Part shown: positions 36,591-51,443 of the stretch, piece after piece
Position numbering within the stretch: the stretch's first letter is position 1
Layout: the number at the start of each line of letters is the position of its first letter
Origin: Lateolabrax maculatus
Lineage: Eukaryota; Chordata; Actinopteri; Acropomatiformes; Lateolabracidae
Direction: 5' to 3'
Assembly: GCA_031216445.1 (NCBI GenBank)
Contig: CM062219.1
Coordinates: forward strand, 12,927,001-12,991,000
DNA: 64,000 bases
Translations under genes and position numbers: made by a program
Notes under the pieces: model-generated
Seen by the model: only the letters and a program-made list of their open reading frames with translations
Told to the model about the DNA's origin: nothing
Database searches by the model: none

Positions 36591-39500
36591 ACATAAAACT
36601 AACACATCTGTTTCTCCCTGTGAAAGATCAGAGGCCTTGAAGCGAGATGCCACAGTGTGTCTACCAGAGGCGAATCTGATTCTCTCTGTGTTGTGTTTTC
36701 CACTGAAGCCATCCCCACCTTGGCAGGCTAATTCAATTCATTACAGCTAATTGTGTCGGTGTAAAACACTGCAAGTTTCCACTGTGTGGAGCATTACGTC
36801 TCCTCACACAGTCAAAGCCATCTGTTTGGTTTTCTGGAAGCCTTTTCTCTTCAGGAGACGGAGCAAAGATGGCAGGTAGCTGGATGCTTTTGTTACATGC
36901 TTGTGTTGAAAAAAAAAAAAAACAGACAAGAGCCGAATACATGTGCGAGTTATTACTGCACTCTTGCTCCAAGCCCGGGAAGAAATGTGAGGATTTTTTC
37001 TTCCATTTTCAACTACCGGAAAGAAAGAACCGATCTGTAGAAAAAAAAAAAAGCAAGGTAACTAGTTGGATGTGAATCTGCTTGCTGACTTGCTTTGTTC
37101 AGCTGCAGCAAATTGTAGTTGGAAGATAGTCTTCAACAAGGTGAAGGTCTGTCACCACCAAGCTACATGGCTGCCTCACTGCCACAGAATCACAGTACGG
37201 TCGTCTCACACGGACGAGGGTTCAGCCATGTTCTGCCGAGAGATTTATAGAGGTCTTCTAATGGGCGCCCTCACCATGGATTCACTTAAGTAATCAATAG
37301 AGTTATGAATATCGCTCGCTGGGTACAACAGTAATAAAATTATTCCACTTTCCTCCGGCTCAGAGAGCAGACTGCGGGCACCACAGGTCCTCGTATGGAT
37401 CGCTGTTCTCGGTTTTCAATACAAGGTCACTCTCAAGGCAAACGGGCAAAGACGCAGACACACACACACACACACAATTAAAGCAACACATTTGTGCCCA
37501 CACATTAACAGACAGATTGATACACATCAACAGCAGGGAGTGGCATCCCCCTGTGGCCAATAACACGGTGCACACGAGAGGAGAAGCTTTCAAAGAAACA
37601 GGAACAGCATTTCCACTGAGGGACTGGTGTGTTTTGTACATTTTGTGCATTTGCACTACCAAGAAACATAACTAACGGACAGTGTCTTCTTTGCGTTTAA
37701 GCCAAATTCACATAACAAGGCTTACAGCAGGAGGAAGTGTGTGTCTACAGTAAACAGTGCTGGGTGTGAGATTTTTCTGCAGTGTGATTATCTTTGTGTG
37801 TGTGTGTGTGTGTTATGCCAAAAGCTTCTCTGGTGACACAGGGGTTCCTTGAGATACCTTGTCCTCTGGCCACCGTCCAATCCACTGCAGAGAGGGGGCG
37901 GGGACAACACCATGTCAATCATTCGTCACAGCACTGCAGCTGCCGTTTATCCCTCTGAGGACACTCAAACAGTGACTGTGGTGCTTCTGTGGACGTCCAA
38001 TCAAACCCAGAATCCACTGGTCCATTCTTTCTGTCCAATCAGAAATCAAACTCCCACTGTGGGTGTCCGATAATAAACTGAATCGGAAACTTACCTCCAA
38101 TCCAGAAAACCTATTTCATTTTTGCACATATCGAAACAGAAACTTTAAGTAAAGAGAAGTCCTATGCAGTAAAACCTAAAGCGCAATCAAGATTTCAAGA
38201 CACAATAAAAATGGAGGCACAATGTACCAAACGTCCATTTTCTAGTTTATAGCCAATTAGATATTTGCCTCTGTTTCACAAGATGGGGGTCTAACTAATA
38301 TTTGTTCTGGCAGATGGAGCCACATGACTGAGCATATAGCCAAGCCTACTGTAGTGCTGTTTACACTATACTGTGTATACTGCTCATCATCTGCTGATAC
38401 TAGACGCTGCTTGTAAGTGACTGTTTAGGGGCGCTGATTGTAAACTACGAGAGCATTTACAGATTAAAGTCAAAGCCAGAGCAAACAGTCCTTAGGCCTA
38501 GTTAAATCAAACATCAAAGCTCGATGGACCATTCAATGATAATGGTCAATACCGAGGTAAAACAAAGCACCACAAATACAAAGAAGTCCCACAAAAGCAC
38601 ATTCAGACAGTGGTAGGAAAGTCATTACTGTGTGCTGCACAAAAATTGCTTGGTTGCAGGTATTAGGGATTATGTATCTCATGGCAGTTGCAGCAGGACT
38701 TTACTTTTAAGCTTCTGCACTGTTTGGAGCCACAGTTCCTCTCCTACAGTTTGTCTTGCTCTTCAGTTGTACATGTCACGTTCTTAAGACAACACTGGAA
38801 GAACAGGATCCCCTGATTGCATGGATAAACATCCCATTTTATAACCTGTGAGACTTAATACATTGTGGGGGTAAGAAAGTCACATACAGACACGATAACA
38901 TCAATGACCATATCTGTGTCTTCTAATCTGTCTCATGAGCTTTTGGCCAATTAATATATGTATGTATTTAAAACACTTATCAGTTATCAGTAGTTCCCAT
39001 AGGCTTTATTTGGGGCATCCCCCTAAAATAGATTTGACGTCACCCATTATTGTATTTTGCATTTAATATTCCCTCCTTTCAAATATAGCCATAGCTAAAA
39101 ATGCTGACTGAATCAAAACATTTTAAAAAATGACGCATCACTGGGTAACTCTAATAACTGGAAAAACTAGTTTCTTTATCTGAAGTTTGCTTGGGAATGT
39201 TTGCTGTTTCAAGAGTTTCAGCTACAGCCACAATGTATATATAAACCAGTGAGAAACGCTTCTTTCTAATGTTAAGAAAAAGTAGTTGGCAACACATATT
39301 GAATTTGAGTAAATTATAATCCTTGGAATAAGATGAACATCATAAATTCATCATCTCTAACAATGTATAGTCAGCAGATCTGACAGTGGGTGTTTCCTTT
39401 CCCATGAGAAAGACTGATATTTTTTTCATAATTTCTTAGCATGTTATACTGTATGTGATTAGTCAGTGAAAACACTGGTTATTTGCAGCCCTGATGCGTT

Positions 39501-40158
39501 GCTGCCATAGGATCAGACCACGCTGTCCTGCTGAGTAACTCTGGGGGAGCCTGCATTTCTCATGTTACTACCTACATTTACATTATACTGTAGATATTGG
39601 ATTACCGATCAGATTAGGGTGTGTGTGCGTGTGTGGCCAGGAGCATGTGCACGTTTGTGTGAGTATGTGCGTGGTCATTTGTGTGGTTGAAGGCGTGTGG
39701 ACATAGTGGGCTGGTATGCTGGTCGGGGAGTGGCGAATATGACACCCTGTGTCATGACAGTCAGTTTCTGGTTTTCCAACAAGTGGGCTACAGCATCAAT
39801 AATGGATGACAGAGACAGGGATTAGGCAGGGAGGCAGCGCGGTGCGTGCATGAGAGCAAACACACCCTTTTATTTAAAATGAACAGTCAGTTAGTGGATA
39901 TGCATTCAGCTCTACATGTGTATGAGATGGCATGTTTGTTTCTAAATATCTGTATTTGCATTTTTGTGTATTCAGTGGGGGGGGGGGGCAGAGGAGGAGA
40001 AGTGATGTACAACAGAGACCCACAGCACTCAGAGGTAATTACAAATGTTTACTTTGGGGAAATGTCTACATTATTCAAATGTGTATAGGCGAGGAGGCTG
40101 ACTGCTACAGTTTGAAGTTTAATGTCTAAAACCTTCCTCAGGCTTTATGCCGTTGGAT

Positions 40159-40162
<4 letters not shown>

Positions 40163-40193
<31 letters not shown>
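40163..40193. repeat. (CA)n microsatellite
   Basis: About 15 CA units. Confidence 0.9.
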
Positions 40194-40195
<2 letters not shown>

Positions 40196-42820
40196 CCAGC
40201 TCAAATTCAACACGGCAAGCTACTGTACGTTCTCCTTACAGATGTGACAGAGAAAATACTTCTTGAGTTGTCACTCCAAGCCGATCACAACCACTTTGCC
40301 CTGAGCGGGCTCTGCCATTTATAGGTCTATAAAGTGGGCCAAATGAGCGAGAGGGCTGCAGTGACAATGACACAGGGAGATATGTAAAAACTGGAGCAGT
40401 CAGAGAGAAAAAAGAAAGAGCAAGGATCTGACAAAGAATGAGAGAAAGAAGAAGAAAACTGAAAAAACAAAACAAAAAAAAACGCTTCATTACATGAGAC
40501 GGTTCTGACCATGTGGACACCATGTGAACACTTACAGAGGAAGCTCCAAATCCCACAACAAAGCAGCACACGCGGAAACACTTCATATTCTCTTTCTCCT
40601 ACATTCACCAACAGCTCTGTCACTCAATTTTGTTCTTTTAAGGCAGAGAAATATATTCAGTAAAGTCAATGTGAACCAAGTTCCCAGTCAGCTGCTGAGA
40701 TTTTGACATTTTACACACCAGAGTGTCAAATGTTTCTCCCCCAGTGTTCCTGGTCTCATTTTTGATGTGTTAATAACATGACTATGTGTTTATATTTGAG
40801 TCAAATTGCCCATTTGGCTTGTAGCCATCTCAAGTATCGGCCCAGAGCAAACATCACACACCTTCAGTATGGCCTAGTTATCTTGCAGTCTGGGTTATTT
40901 GCACAAGGTTTCTGTTGAACACTTGCAGATCGCTGGCCAAACCAGAAATTGCATAACTCTGAGAGAAACCATCCAGAGTGGTTGTTAAGCCTCGTTCACC
41001 CTGTGCAACATTCGAAAGTTATGCAAATTATCTTTAACTTGAAAATATGTGTTTTAAGTGCTTCGCTGGGGGCGCAGGTTGAGCTGGAAAAGCCAGAAAG
41101 TTGGATTTCTCGTCTCCATTTTGCTCCCGGGTAGGTACGTAGGAGGAGAGCTGCTGGCTTGGATTCTGCCGCCTGTCAGAAGAAAAGAGGGCTAACAATG
41201 GACTGAAACAGAAAGACAGAAAGGGACAAAGGCCGCGGGGAAAAGGCTCGTACAATCTTGACTGACTGTGAAAAGACTCGGCATCATACATTTAATGACT
41301 TCTGGATTTCTGCAGATGAGCGATTTCCATTCACATTTCTTTTCAACCTACTCATGATCACATTCAGATTTATCTAGATCTCAATTCTTACAATGGAACA
41401 CATTTGATGCGACCATGATTGCTACTGAACTGAGAGGCAACAAATGAAAACTCTAAAGATAACGTGCGCTGGCTCTCCATGGCGACATGTCCTGTATTTC
41501 TGCAGACAAGTGCAGTTTATCCAAGAACTTGCAAATCAGTTGTCATGGCCAAATTGGGCCTAAAATCTGCCTTTATATTGTATAATGTGCTGCAGGCCGA
41601 ATAGCACTGAGTGAAAGAGGCAGGCTGAGAGAGAGCGAGAAATGGGCAGGGGGATAGAGAAAGGGATATTAAGTGACATAAAAGAGATATCACAGAAGGA
41701 GGGACGTTACCGAAGGGCATTCAGAGAGGAGATGGAGGAAGGGGAGGGAGGTAGATAGCAACATGAAATCTGATCTTCCCCAGGAGCCTACAGTTATCCA
41801 GTCCCTCTGCAACTGGCGGCTCAACAAATAAGAGACAATAAAAGGAGCCAGAGTCGGAGAAAGCCTAATGGAAATCAAATTTCTCTTCACATCTTGTAAA
41901 ATCCATTTTTTTTTTCCCTACGTGTTTTTTGACATTTAACAAATGCCTGTTCAGTCAGGACAGACTCTGCTCTTCCTCACAATCGATAGGACCACGACAC
42001 AGTTGGTTTCTTTCTCTCCCACTCCTGTCTCCTCCCTCCATCTGTGCACCACTCCTCCAAACAGCATCTACTGTACATATCCTGAATCCATATGCATTTA
42101 TTGGTGCCTTCATATATTTACCAGTCAACTTGAATGACTTTTCACAACCCCTTTCTTGTTCCCATTATGACTCTAAAATGCAAAAAACACAAAATTACTG
42201 ACAATTTCTTTTAAAGCTGTACATGGCAACATCTGGTTTTATCCGGTTGCAAATCACCTAGCAGCTGTTTTCATGACTTAAACCACTTGATTGCCAAACA
42301 TATTGTATACTTGACCGCTTTCTTTCCCTGGTCCTAGTCTGGTCCACACATATTCTATAAAACACAAAAAGCTTCATCACAATCACTTTCACGGACCATT
42401 GCCTTCATTCACACTCCAACAAAAATGTAATTTTTCAACATCTTCTTTGAGCAGGACAATGCATGTGCATTCTTCACACTTTGAACCCAACCCAAAAGTG
42501 CAGAAATGTGCTGAGGAGCAACAAAAGATGTGTTGTCTGCTCCTAAATAAATGGATGAACTGGAAAATTAGGTTTAAATCATTTCTGGAGTGTGGTTCTT
42601 CGTCTTAACTCCAGCGGTTTCCACTGGCTCTGCTCGACAACACTTACCAGACAGAAGTAGCAGCTGTGACGCTGATCAACAGCCAGCTACTTTCATTTGT
42701 TTGATAATGTGTTATTTTTATAGCGTAGCTACCTCATTCTGCAGTCTCTCTCTTGCAAGTTCTCTACCTCTGTGTTTCTCTATAACTCACTCACACAGTA
42801 GGTCCCCCCCCAAAACCTCA

Positions 42821-42848
42821 AACACACACACACACACACACACACACA
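42821..42848. repeat. (CA)n microsatellite
   Basis: About 14 CA units, 135 bp left of the long GA tract. Confidence 0.88.
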
Positions 42849-42979
42849 TCTCGACCTTTAATAGCCTGGGCAGCCCGAAACAAGTGCCATTTATCGAGCA
42901 AACCCATCCAGCCACCCAGTGCAAACACAGTCCAATAAAAAAGGGCCTGAAGGAAGGGAGAGAGACACACACTCTTAAC

Positions 42980-42983
<4 letters not shown>

Positions 42984-43041
<58 letters not shown>
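42984..43041. repeat. (GA)n microsatellite
   Basis: 29 perfect GA units, a polypurine tract of 58 bp that could adopt triplex structure. Confidence 0.93.
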
Positions 43042-43043
<2 letters not shown>

Positions 43044-46000
43044 GACGGGCCCAAAGGAGGCAGGAGGCCCAGAGTCTAACAGTATAGGCAGGAGAAGGAC
43101 TGGCTGGCTGTAATGAGTTGCTGTTGTTGTTGTGTACGTGTGTGTGTGTCTAAGATAGGGTTAGGGGTCGGGTTTGGATAGCTGGTTCCATTTTGGATCT
43201 GGTTCCAGGTCACTAAAAACACATGAAGTTCGAGGCAAATGATTCTCTTATCAGGTTTCAGGGTTGAAAAGCGGATTCTGTACTGGATCCAGATTTGATA
43301 AAATGCTTTTGAACCCAAACTGTGAGCCCAAGCAACGTGTCCGCAGGTAAGTCCGAGAGATGAGTACACTACGTCGGCACCCATGTTTGCTGTGAATGAG
43401 TAAGAGACATAGACGGAGAGTCTAAGAGGGAGTATGCGGGTGCATGTGTACCGTCTGGCAAAGAGGAAGAGGAGAAGAAGTCTCACCCTGTAGCTCTTCA
43501 TCCTCCGTGGCTACAAAAAACTAATAAGGTCTGAAGCGCTTCCTCCCTCTTCTCCAGCCTATCAGTTTCTCCGTGGAAACGACTTCAGGCGTTTTTCTGT
43601 CCCCGGGAGTGCACTGATGACTCCTGCGCTTCTCTTCGAGCAAAGGAAAACAAGTGGGAGTCCCCACACTGGATATTACAAGCTCCCGAGTATTTAATGA
43701 GGCAGTGTTGTGACCATCAAGGATGTTGCCCTGCATCGGCGGCCGGCTGGGGTTGGATGTGAACACTAGCCACCTTCTCCGTTCTCTTCTGGAAGCCAGG
43801 ATGCATACAGGGGCGATACAAAGGTGAACTTGCACCAATAATTAACATCTACAAATATGCTAAACAAGTTATCAGTAGTCACTAAAAGACAATCAACTGA
43901 GCTATTATTTGCATCCGTGATGCTCTCGATATCTAGGATTTCAAGGACATTTTAAGACGTGAAGGACAGAGAATACTACATCCTTCAGTATGTATAGCTT
44001 AACCCTCAGTGATCCACAATCCTTACTACTGACAGTAAGCCGAGGTTAACTCCATTAAAGTCAACTAAACCCATTTTTCGAAGAATCATGGGCTTTTAAC
44101 TGTAATTCCACACAAACACACTCTAAAGCTACACACATTGAACATACGTGTGTAAGGAGTGCATGATGGACAGACAGACAGACAGAAGAAAGAAACGCCA
44201 GACATGTAGACATAAAGAAATAGCTGGAGGAAAAGAGGGAAAACAAAAAGGCAGAGGCTCTAAGAATCACGCAGGGGAATAGACTCTGCAGTCTATCCTG
44301 TTCTGTAAGAAGGAGGCCGGCTGCTGACATTTGGCATTGATTGTGTTGTTTTATAGGCATTCGTCAGTTAAACCCCTATTGGACAATTACAGAGAGAGCC
44401 TGCTTGCTCCTGCAGGGGGGGTCGTGACTTTGATCTCTCCCTGCTTTCCCCCCTTGCTTTGTGGAAAACCCGCGGAAACACAAAGACGGAAAGGTGATGC
44501 GCCTCTAATTGGCTCCAAGCAAAAGGAAACCAGAAGCAGCTGTTTGAATGGGCCAAAGATGGGGAGAAATAGAGAGAGAAGAGAGAAGGAAATGGGAAAA
44601 GGTAGGATGAGATGAATAGAAGAGGATTAATAAAGTGAAAGAGGAGAGAAAATAACTTTAGGGAAGAAATTAGGTGGGAAATAAGAGAGAGAATGCCTCA
44701 TTAAATAAAATTAAAAAAACTAAATTTGATATATGTTCATTTTCTAAAAGCTTGGAATATCCTCACACTGTAGTGCAGGAGTAATAAGTTTTGTATTAGG
44801 CAACTCTCATTTCTGTATAACCTGTTATTCATACAGCCAGCGAGTGATGATAATCCCAAATGTAATATATGGGCCATCATGCATAAGTGCTGTATTGAGT
44901 GTGGCTGTGTTATATGAGGGGAAATGGTAATCTGATTGTTGGCCAGTTTCTAATGCCCAGACTGTAGAGTAGAGATTAAGGTTTACATGTTTGCATGACT
45001 AGACAGGTTTTTGTTGCCCTCTAATCCAGAAAAGAGTATCATTAGGCTTTCAATTGTACGTGTGTGTGACATGTGTGCCACAGGACTACAGGTTACCTGA
45101 ATTTCATGGATTTCCATTTTATACACCTAAAGTTTGCAACATGTATTCCTTGCATATTTTGCATACACCTGCCTCTTTATATTGCCCTTTGGTGCAATTC
45201 TATAGTATACACCTTCGTTATTTACCACTCACCCTAAGGGCTCAGATCATGTCTGAAAATACAGCTGTCAAAAGACTTAACCTTCCCATGTGGCAATGGC
45301 TGACTGGTTATTGTCCACAACCTTCAAACTCCACGCCCACAGTTTGTAACACAGGCTTTCTATTCCTGCCCAAGCTGAGATACTCAAGTGACGTGACTTG
45401 AGTAATTTTCTCAGACTTGACAGAGCTCCTCCAAAGCCACAGAAGACATTATACATCTGTTTCCGCCGGCTGTGTTGTGCTCCCTGTGACTAGCAAATCG
45501 GCTCTGACACATGAAATAGGTGGACTGCTCCTTTAATGTCTAGACTAGAGCACCAGTAAATCCGGACAAATTCCTTTTGGGTCATTCTGATATTAATCTC
45601 CACAGACGCCACGTTGCCTTGCGGAGCATAAACCGGGTCTCTTTCTTTCCGTCCCACCTCCCAACCTTAACCCGGTCCCTTAAAGAGCTGGCTGCGATTA
45701 ACGACCCGCGCAGCGAAGCCGGGATACGTAGAAAAACCAAAAGACACGCACCGGCAAGCGCTTGCACTACATGACCAAAGACCTGTGGTGAGCGGGTTAG
45801 CAGTGGATACTAACCAACCCAGTTTCCCTGCACTGGGGCAAATCCAGATGACAAGCTGAGTGACTGCAACAACTCAGGACGTGTTGCAGAGAGCCAAAAT
45901 GGCCGCTGTTCAAAGGAGCAGTTACACATGGGGGAAACAAGTCACCAGAATTTATGTGAGGGATTTTCCAAGTTTTTTTTTTTTAAGAAGAGCTGTCGGT

Positions 46001-46267
46001 CACCAGAGGAAAGATTGTGGCTGGATGCTTGGAATGGGAAGTATACAAGTACACTCAAAAAGGAGAAGAAATAAACAGAAGCAGGGGAGGGTAATCACCC
46101 TTTGGCGGGCTGTGAGTTTGTGTTTGTGTGTGTTTGTATTCGCATGTCTGTCCGCAGTGGCCAGTTCCGATCATCCAATCTGCTTCCCTTCTCCCGAAGG
46201 TTAGCTCGAACGGCTGAAAACTCTCCCCAGGCCTCAAACTAATGGACACACACCATCCTTAAAAGCG

Positions 46268-46279
46268 TTTTTTTTTTTT

Positions 46280-46357
<78 letters not shown>
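46268..46357. repeat. poly-T followed by a long (CA)n microsatellite
   Basis: 12 T then about 38 perfect CA units, the longest dinucleotide repeat in the window. Confidence 0.94.
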
Positions 46358-46359
<2 letters not shown>

Positions 46360-47461
46360 GCAGGTCCACGTTTGAGTGTAGGGTGGAAACCGCCAGCTCC
46401 AGCCCTACAGACCAAGCCAGGCAGTTTGACTCTCACTGGGTAGCTGCTGGAGCTGCTCCACCCTCCTGCCCACTGCCAACCGAGCAACGCCACGCCAGCC
46501 CCCGGTGCCGGGCTGGACTTCTGCTGCAAAAACAAGGGGTGCAACACCACCAGGCAAGACCTATGCCACGCTCTGAAATACACAGTAACAGGCAAACACT
46601 CCTGTGGTTGACAGTTGTTTTGAATACAGAATACCGTTCGGAGCTTTGGTTTCTATTTATATGTCTGTGTTTTTCTATTTGTTGTTATTATAAATGAATG
46701 CAGTTGAACATATTTTCATGAAAGCACATATTACAGACAAGCACACTAACTCAAACCTTGAATGAGCCAACAGGCTTTTCACTCTCTCTCAGACAGGAAG
46801 TTTTCTTCTTCCAAAACTGATCCCAGCAAAGGGAACAAAGGGTCCGTTTTGTGCCTGCATAATTGGTCCGAGCAGGTTGCACCAGCCCAATGAAAGGCTG
46901 AGCTGAGCACCCAGCTGGCAAGAAAAGGCCGATCCCCTCTCCACCTCCACCTCCTATCCTCCCGTGTTTCTCCCCCGTCTCCTTCCCACCACTCATGGGC
47001 CTGACTGTGAGCCTGCAGCTCCTGCATGTCGGCTGAGGTAACTGAGGCTTTCGCTGCCAAGCTCATTCAATACCACAGACTGAACAAGTCTTTTTTAAGA
47101 GCTACAGCCCCCCCCCCGCTCAGTGTGAAAAGGGGGTCATTGTGCCACGCAGGACTACTGTAAAGCATCTGGGGTTGGCCGGAGGTACCACTGACAAAAT
47201 CTCTCTCAGTGTCTTGTGAGCTGTCTCTACCCATCACCCCTTCTCATCTTCTGACCCCCATACACACATGGAAATACATGCTGAATCACATGGTGTGACA
47301 ACTGTACGCACGCACGCACACACGCACACAAAGTCTCAGAGAGGAGGACACACACACAGCCTCAGAACCTCTCTGGCATTGCTGCTACAGACCATCAGCT
47401 CCACCGATCGCCCGCTTGTTACAGGATTTTCGTTTGCTCAGAAAATCCCCTGAGACGGACG

Positions 47462-47462
<1 letters not shown>

Positions 47463-47510
<48 letters not shown>
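47463..47510. repeat. (CA)n microsatellite
   Basis: 24 perfect CA units. Confidence 0.92.
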
Positions 47511-47512
<2 letters not shown>

Positions 47513-48748
47513 CACACTGATTTCCTAGGAAGTAAGTGCGAGTGTATGTTTGACATCATGACGTTAAGCAACAAATATATTTAGCAAAATAACCAGAAAC
47601 ACATACAGAGCGTCACTGCTGACATCACCAGATTTAATCTGCAAAAGGTCCCTCAGGGACACCAAGCCCTTTTCTCAGTGATTGTTACAACACATACAAT
47701 GACACACACACACACACTCCCCAGTAAGGTTTGATTTGATGATTTTGACATGTAGGTTAAAACCGCTGAACGTGTCCTTTTGGACTTACATGTAACCGTC
47801 GTATCAACTGCCTATTTCATATGTGGACTGAGTTGCACCACCTATTTGTAAATCCATTAATAAGACTGTGGGAAATACAGTCCTTCCAAAGCTCTTAGTA
47901 ACTACTTTTCTAGTTTCAAACTAGTGATGTACTAAATCAAGTTGCACCATTAAAATAAATGTCTTAGCTAGTAAGGAATTTGGTAAGCTTCTCTCCTCCC
48001 TGGGTATTCAAAGGGTCATTTTAGCCAAATTACTGCTAAAATCACTTATTTTCCCCCAATAACCTCTAGTGACCTCTAAGCATCCAGAAAGATCTTGCAT
48101 GTGTGGTGTACACAGCATTAAAAAAAACAGAGAAAAGAAGAGATCTCTTTCCAATGGAGGTGAATAAGTCTCCAATTTTCATGGGAACATGTACTGAAGA
48201 AATAGCCCCTTTGAAAACTGTCCACACACCAAACTAAACCAAACTTTTGGCTCAGTTTGAACCTTGACCCCTAGATGTCTTTTCGACCTACAAGTTACCA
48301 ACACCATGCTTACTGGGATTCCAGAAAATAACCACTCGGGAACAACCCCATGTCCACATTAAATTACATTTGAAAGTAAAAACATACTTCATCCATAAAA
48401 TGAGGAGATAAATAACCCTGAGACCACAGAGGTTAAAGAAAGAGAGCAAGTATCTGCCTAAAAATATAGTCGCTGACAGGACCCTGCTAAGGGAGGTGGA
48501 GGCTGTGGACAATACAACCATTGACGCGTTCTCAGGTCTGTCCTGCTTTGCCGTCCCCGCCCTCACAGACACAAACCCACAGGTATTCCCTGGTTTACAG
48601 GCAGATTTCCCCTTCAAATGCATCAATGGAAACAGCATATGAAGAAACATGCCATTTTTGGTTACCACCCATTCCATTACAGAGGGTAGTGAAAGCTCCC
48701 TTTCTTTAATGAACTGACCTCACTAAAACTTTCAGCAGCTTACGTGTG

Positions 48749-48780
48749 TTGGGCTTGGTTTTGGGCTTGGTTTTGGGCTT
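48749..48780. repeat. short tandem repeat, 14 bp unit
   Basis: The unit TTGGGCTTGGTTTT occurs just over twice in a row (GGGCTT three times). Confidence 0.8.
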
Positions 48781-51415
48781 AATTCACCTTTCCACAAATC
48801 TGATACCTCTCCCACCTTTCCCTACGGTCCTGAGTGTGAGAAACATTTTGATTGCTCTGTTGGTCTCCTTTTAATTGCACCTTTTCTGTTTCTTCCACCA
48901 CAGCCCTGAGTATGACCTTCTGCCTATTTTGAAATCAATTTTCACGTTCTGCACTTAATGAGAATTCTCCTCTCTTCTGCAGAGGTTTGCTTGCAGGAAG
49001 AGATGAAAAATGGAGTCACGGTGATGTGAAAGAGACTCGTCAGTCGTCTAACTCAGCATGAATGATCAAATGCTTGATGTAACGCCGCCGCGTTCTCGTG
49101 TTTGTTCAATTCAGTTCAAATATGAAAAGTTGGCAGCTGAAGGTTGTGCCTCCAAACATGTTTTGCTGGTTTTTTTCATGAGCCTAGCTTTCACATGCCA
49201 AGCGTCTCCGTGTTCCCACTGAATGACACTCGAGGGAGATATCTTTATTTTAATCTTTCGCTCATTTTGTCACTCGGTTTTTCTGCCTGTAGTCACAAGG
49301 ACCTGCTCATCTCTGCTCGGCATGTAAAACCTTCATCCCCGAAAACCCCAACATTAAATAAACAAAACACACCATGAGGCAATTACTACTGTTGTTGACA
49401 AAAGAACAGAGAATAGAAGAGAAATCATTATAGATCAGGACAGCTCTGGCAGATGGTGTGACTCCACAGAGAGACAGTGGCATCTCCAGACCCGGGTCAA
49501 CCACTGGCAGGAAGCATCCTCCCTCTACGACCCAGTCCGACCCTTATCTCAAGCTGCCACGCATAGAACACATACGTGCACACCTCTCGCGGGAGGGCAA
49601 AGCGGCCTCGAGCGTGTGCGCCTTTGTGTGTGAGCCGGAGTCTCTGTGTTTCTGTTACGCAACGGGAGAGTTCTTCCCATCTGTGCCTCTCTGCAGCCCC
49701 CGCATCCCTGACCAGTGAAGCGAGAAACGACAGCTCTGCCTTGCACTCTGCCTCCCTCAGTCTTCCTCACAACACCGTCCCACTCTCCATTATTATCATC
49801 AGCCGCCCCGCCAAAAACACACTCTGGACTCTTCCTCGCTTACCGTCCTCTCTCTCTACTGTTCCAGTCGGCTAAAAACTGTACGCCACCGGGGCCCCGG
49901 AATGATGCAATAGTCATCGTAATCATCACCTTCACTGTCAACATCACGCCTGTCTGCCCTCAGCTTAAACCCCGACGAAAAAAAAAGGGGACCACTCCGC
50001 AGGGTGTCTAACCAACATTTCACTTCTTATGCTCAAATTCCAGATTATCCCACTAAATGCAATCGCTGTCTGCTACACATCCCCCCCCCCCCCGGCCACC
50101 CCACATTCGCCATCTCCGTCCCCGCTCTTCCGGCTCGCCTCACTCCCCACAGGGCTCATTGTTGTGGAAAAGATGTTAAAACAAAGAGAGCAGACAGCGC
50201 AGCGATAATCCTAAACATAGCAGCTGGGGAATTAGCCAGCCATTTGCTGGGGACTCTGTGCATGGTAAGCAGTAAACCCGGATCCAATCTTAATTGCTGA
50301 AAGAGCTAAGAATGTTAGCATTGTGCTTCATTGTTGGTGCTGTTTGCCTATTACTTGCCATCAGGGAGAGAACGCTAATTAAAAGGGAAAATGTCTTTCA
50401 CTTTCACTGCATGTATGTCTGAGGTTTTACTGTACTGGATGAGATTATGTACTTTGATGATCGCGTCCCGTGTCTGGAAAAACATTTTGGTTGATTCATC
50501 CAGGGCCGCTGTGTCAGTGGTTCTATTCAAATATATGAATTATAGATGCACAGACCTGTTGTCTGTTCAAGGAATGTACGCAATGAGCAGTGTCGGGTTT
50601 CAGACAGTAATGCTACCCAGAATGATGACAGTAATGTCTTTAGCACTGAATCACTTATTACAAACACGACAAAACGCTTTTACGATAAAAAACTTATTGT
50701 ACACATGTCTCTCGTCCATAAACAAAAAGCCTGGGTTCCGCTTACACACTCTCCCTCCTTCTTTATCTTTCAGTGTTCTCAGTCCCCCTTTTAATACTCC
50801 AATTCTCTCTCTGTTATTATCTATCTGACTACCTCTTTCCCTGTTTCCAGTTCATCCTGGCACTGGACGCGTGTGATGCCGGCAGCCTGCTGCCCGTCTG
50901 GTCCAGCAGGGCGCCAGTCCCAAATCTGTGACAATGTAGGCCTAGTGGGCGCTAAAACACTACTGACTTCAACTGAGGCAAAAAGCAGGGACAGACAACA
51001 CGCCAAATACGCACGACTGCAGCAAACCACACCTCGGTACACAACACTCAATGTCTAAAATATTATGTCAAATATTTGAACTACCCGAGCAGTGTTTGGT
51101 CTTACTCCGTACACAGCCTCGACAGTGGAAAATGGACTGAGGAATTACAGCAAACTAAGCCCTCCTAATGCACTTCTTTGAGCAACAAACTCCACTGTTG
51201 TTGGGCTTGAGCCTGGCAGCCAAGTGAGCCAGTGCCCATGTCTTCAGCTCCAGGCTGCACATCTATCTGCTCGCTGCTGTTCTATTACAGGTGCCACGGC
51301 TCAAAGGCTGCAATTTAGCGGTGAGGGATACTGCAGATAATTGTTTGGAAGAGATTACAGTGGATTTCTTTTGTTCTGGTCTGAGCTAAAAGCTGGTGAA
51401 GAGTTTCAGCAAGAG

Positions 51416-51443
51416 AGACAGACAGGCAGGCAGGCAGGCAGAC
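51416..51443. repeat. (GACA/GGCA)n tetranucleotide repeat
   Basis: About seven GACA/GGCA units, 500 bp inside intron 1 from the exon 1 donor. Confidence 0.85.
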
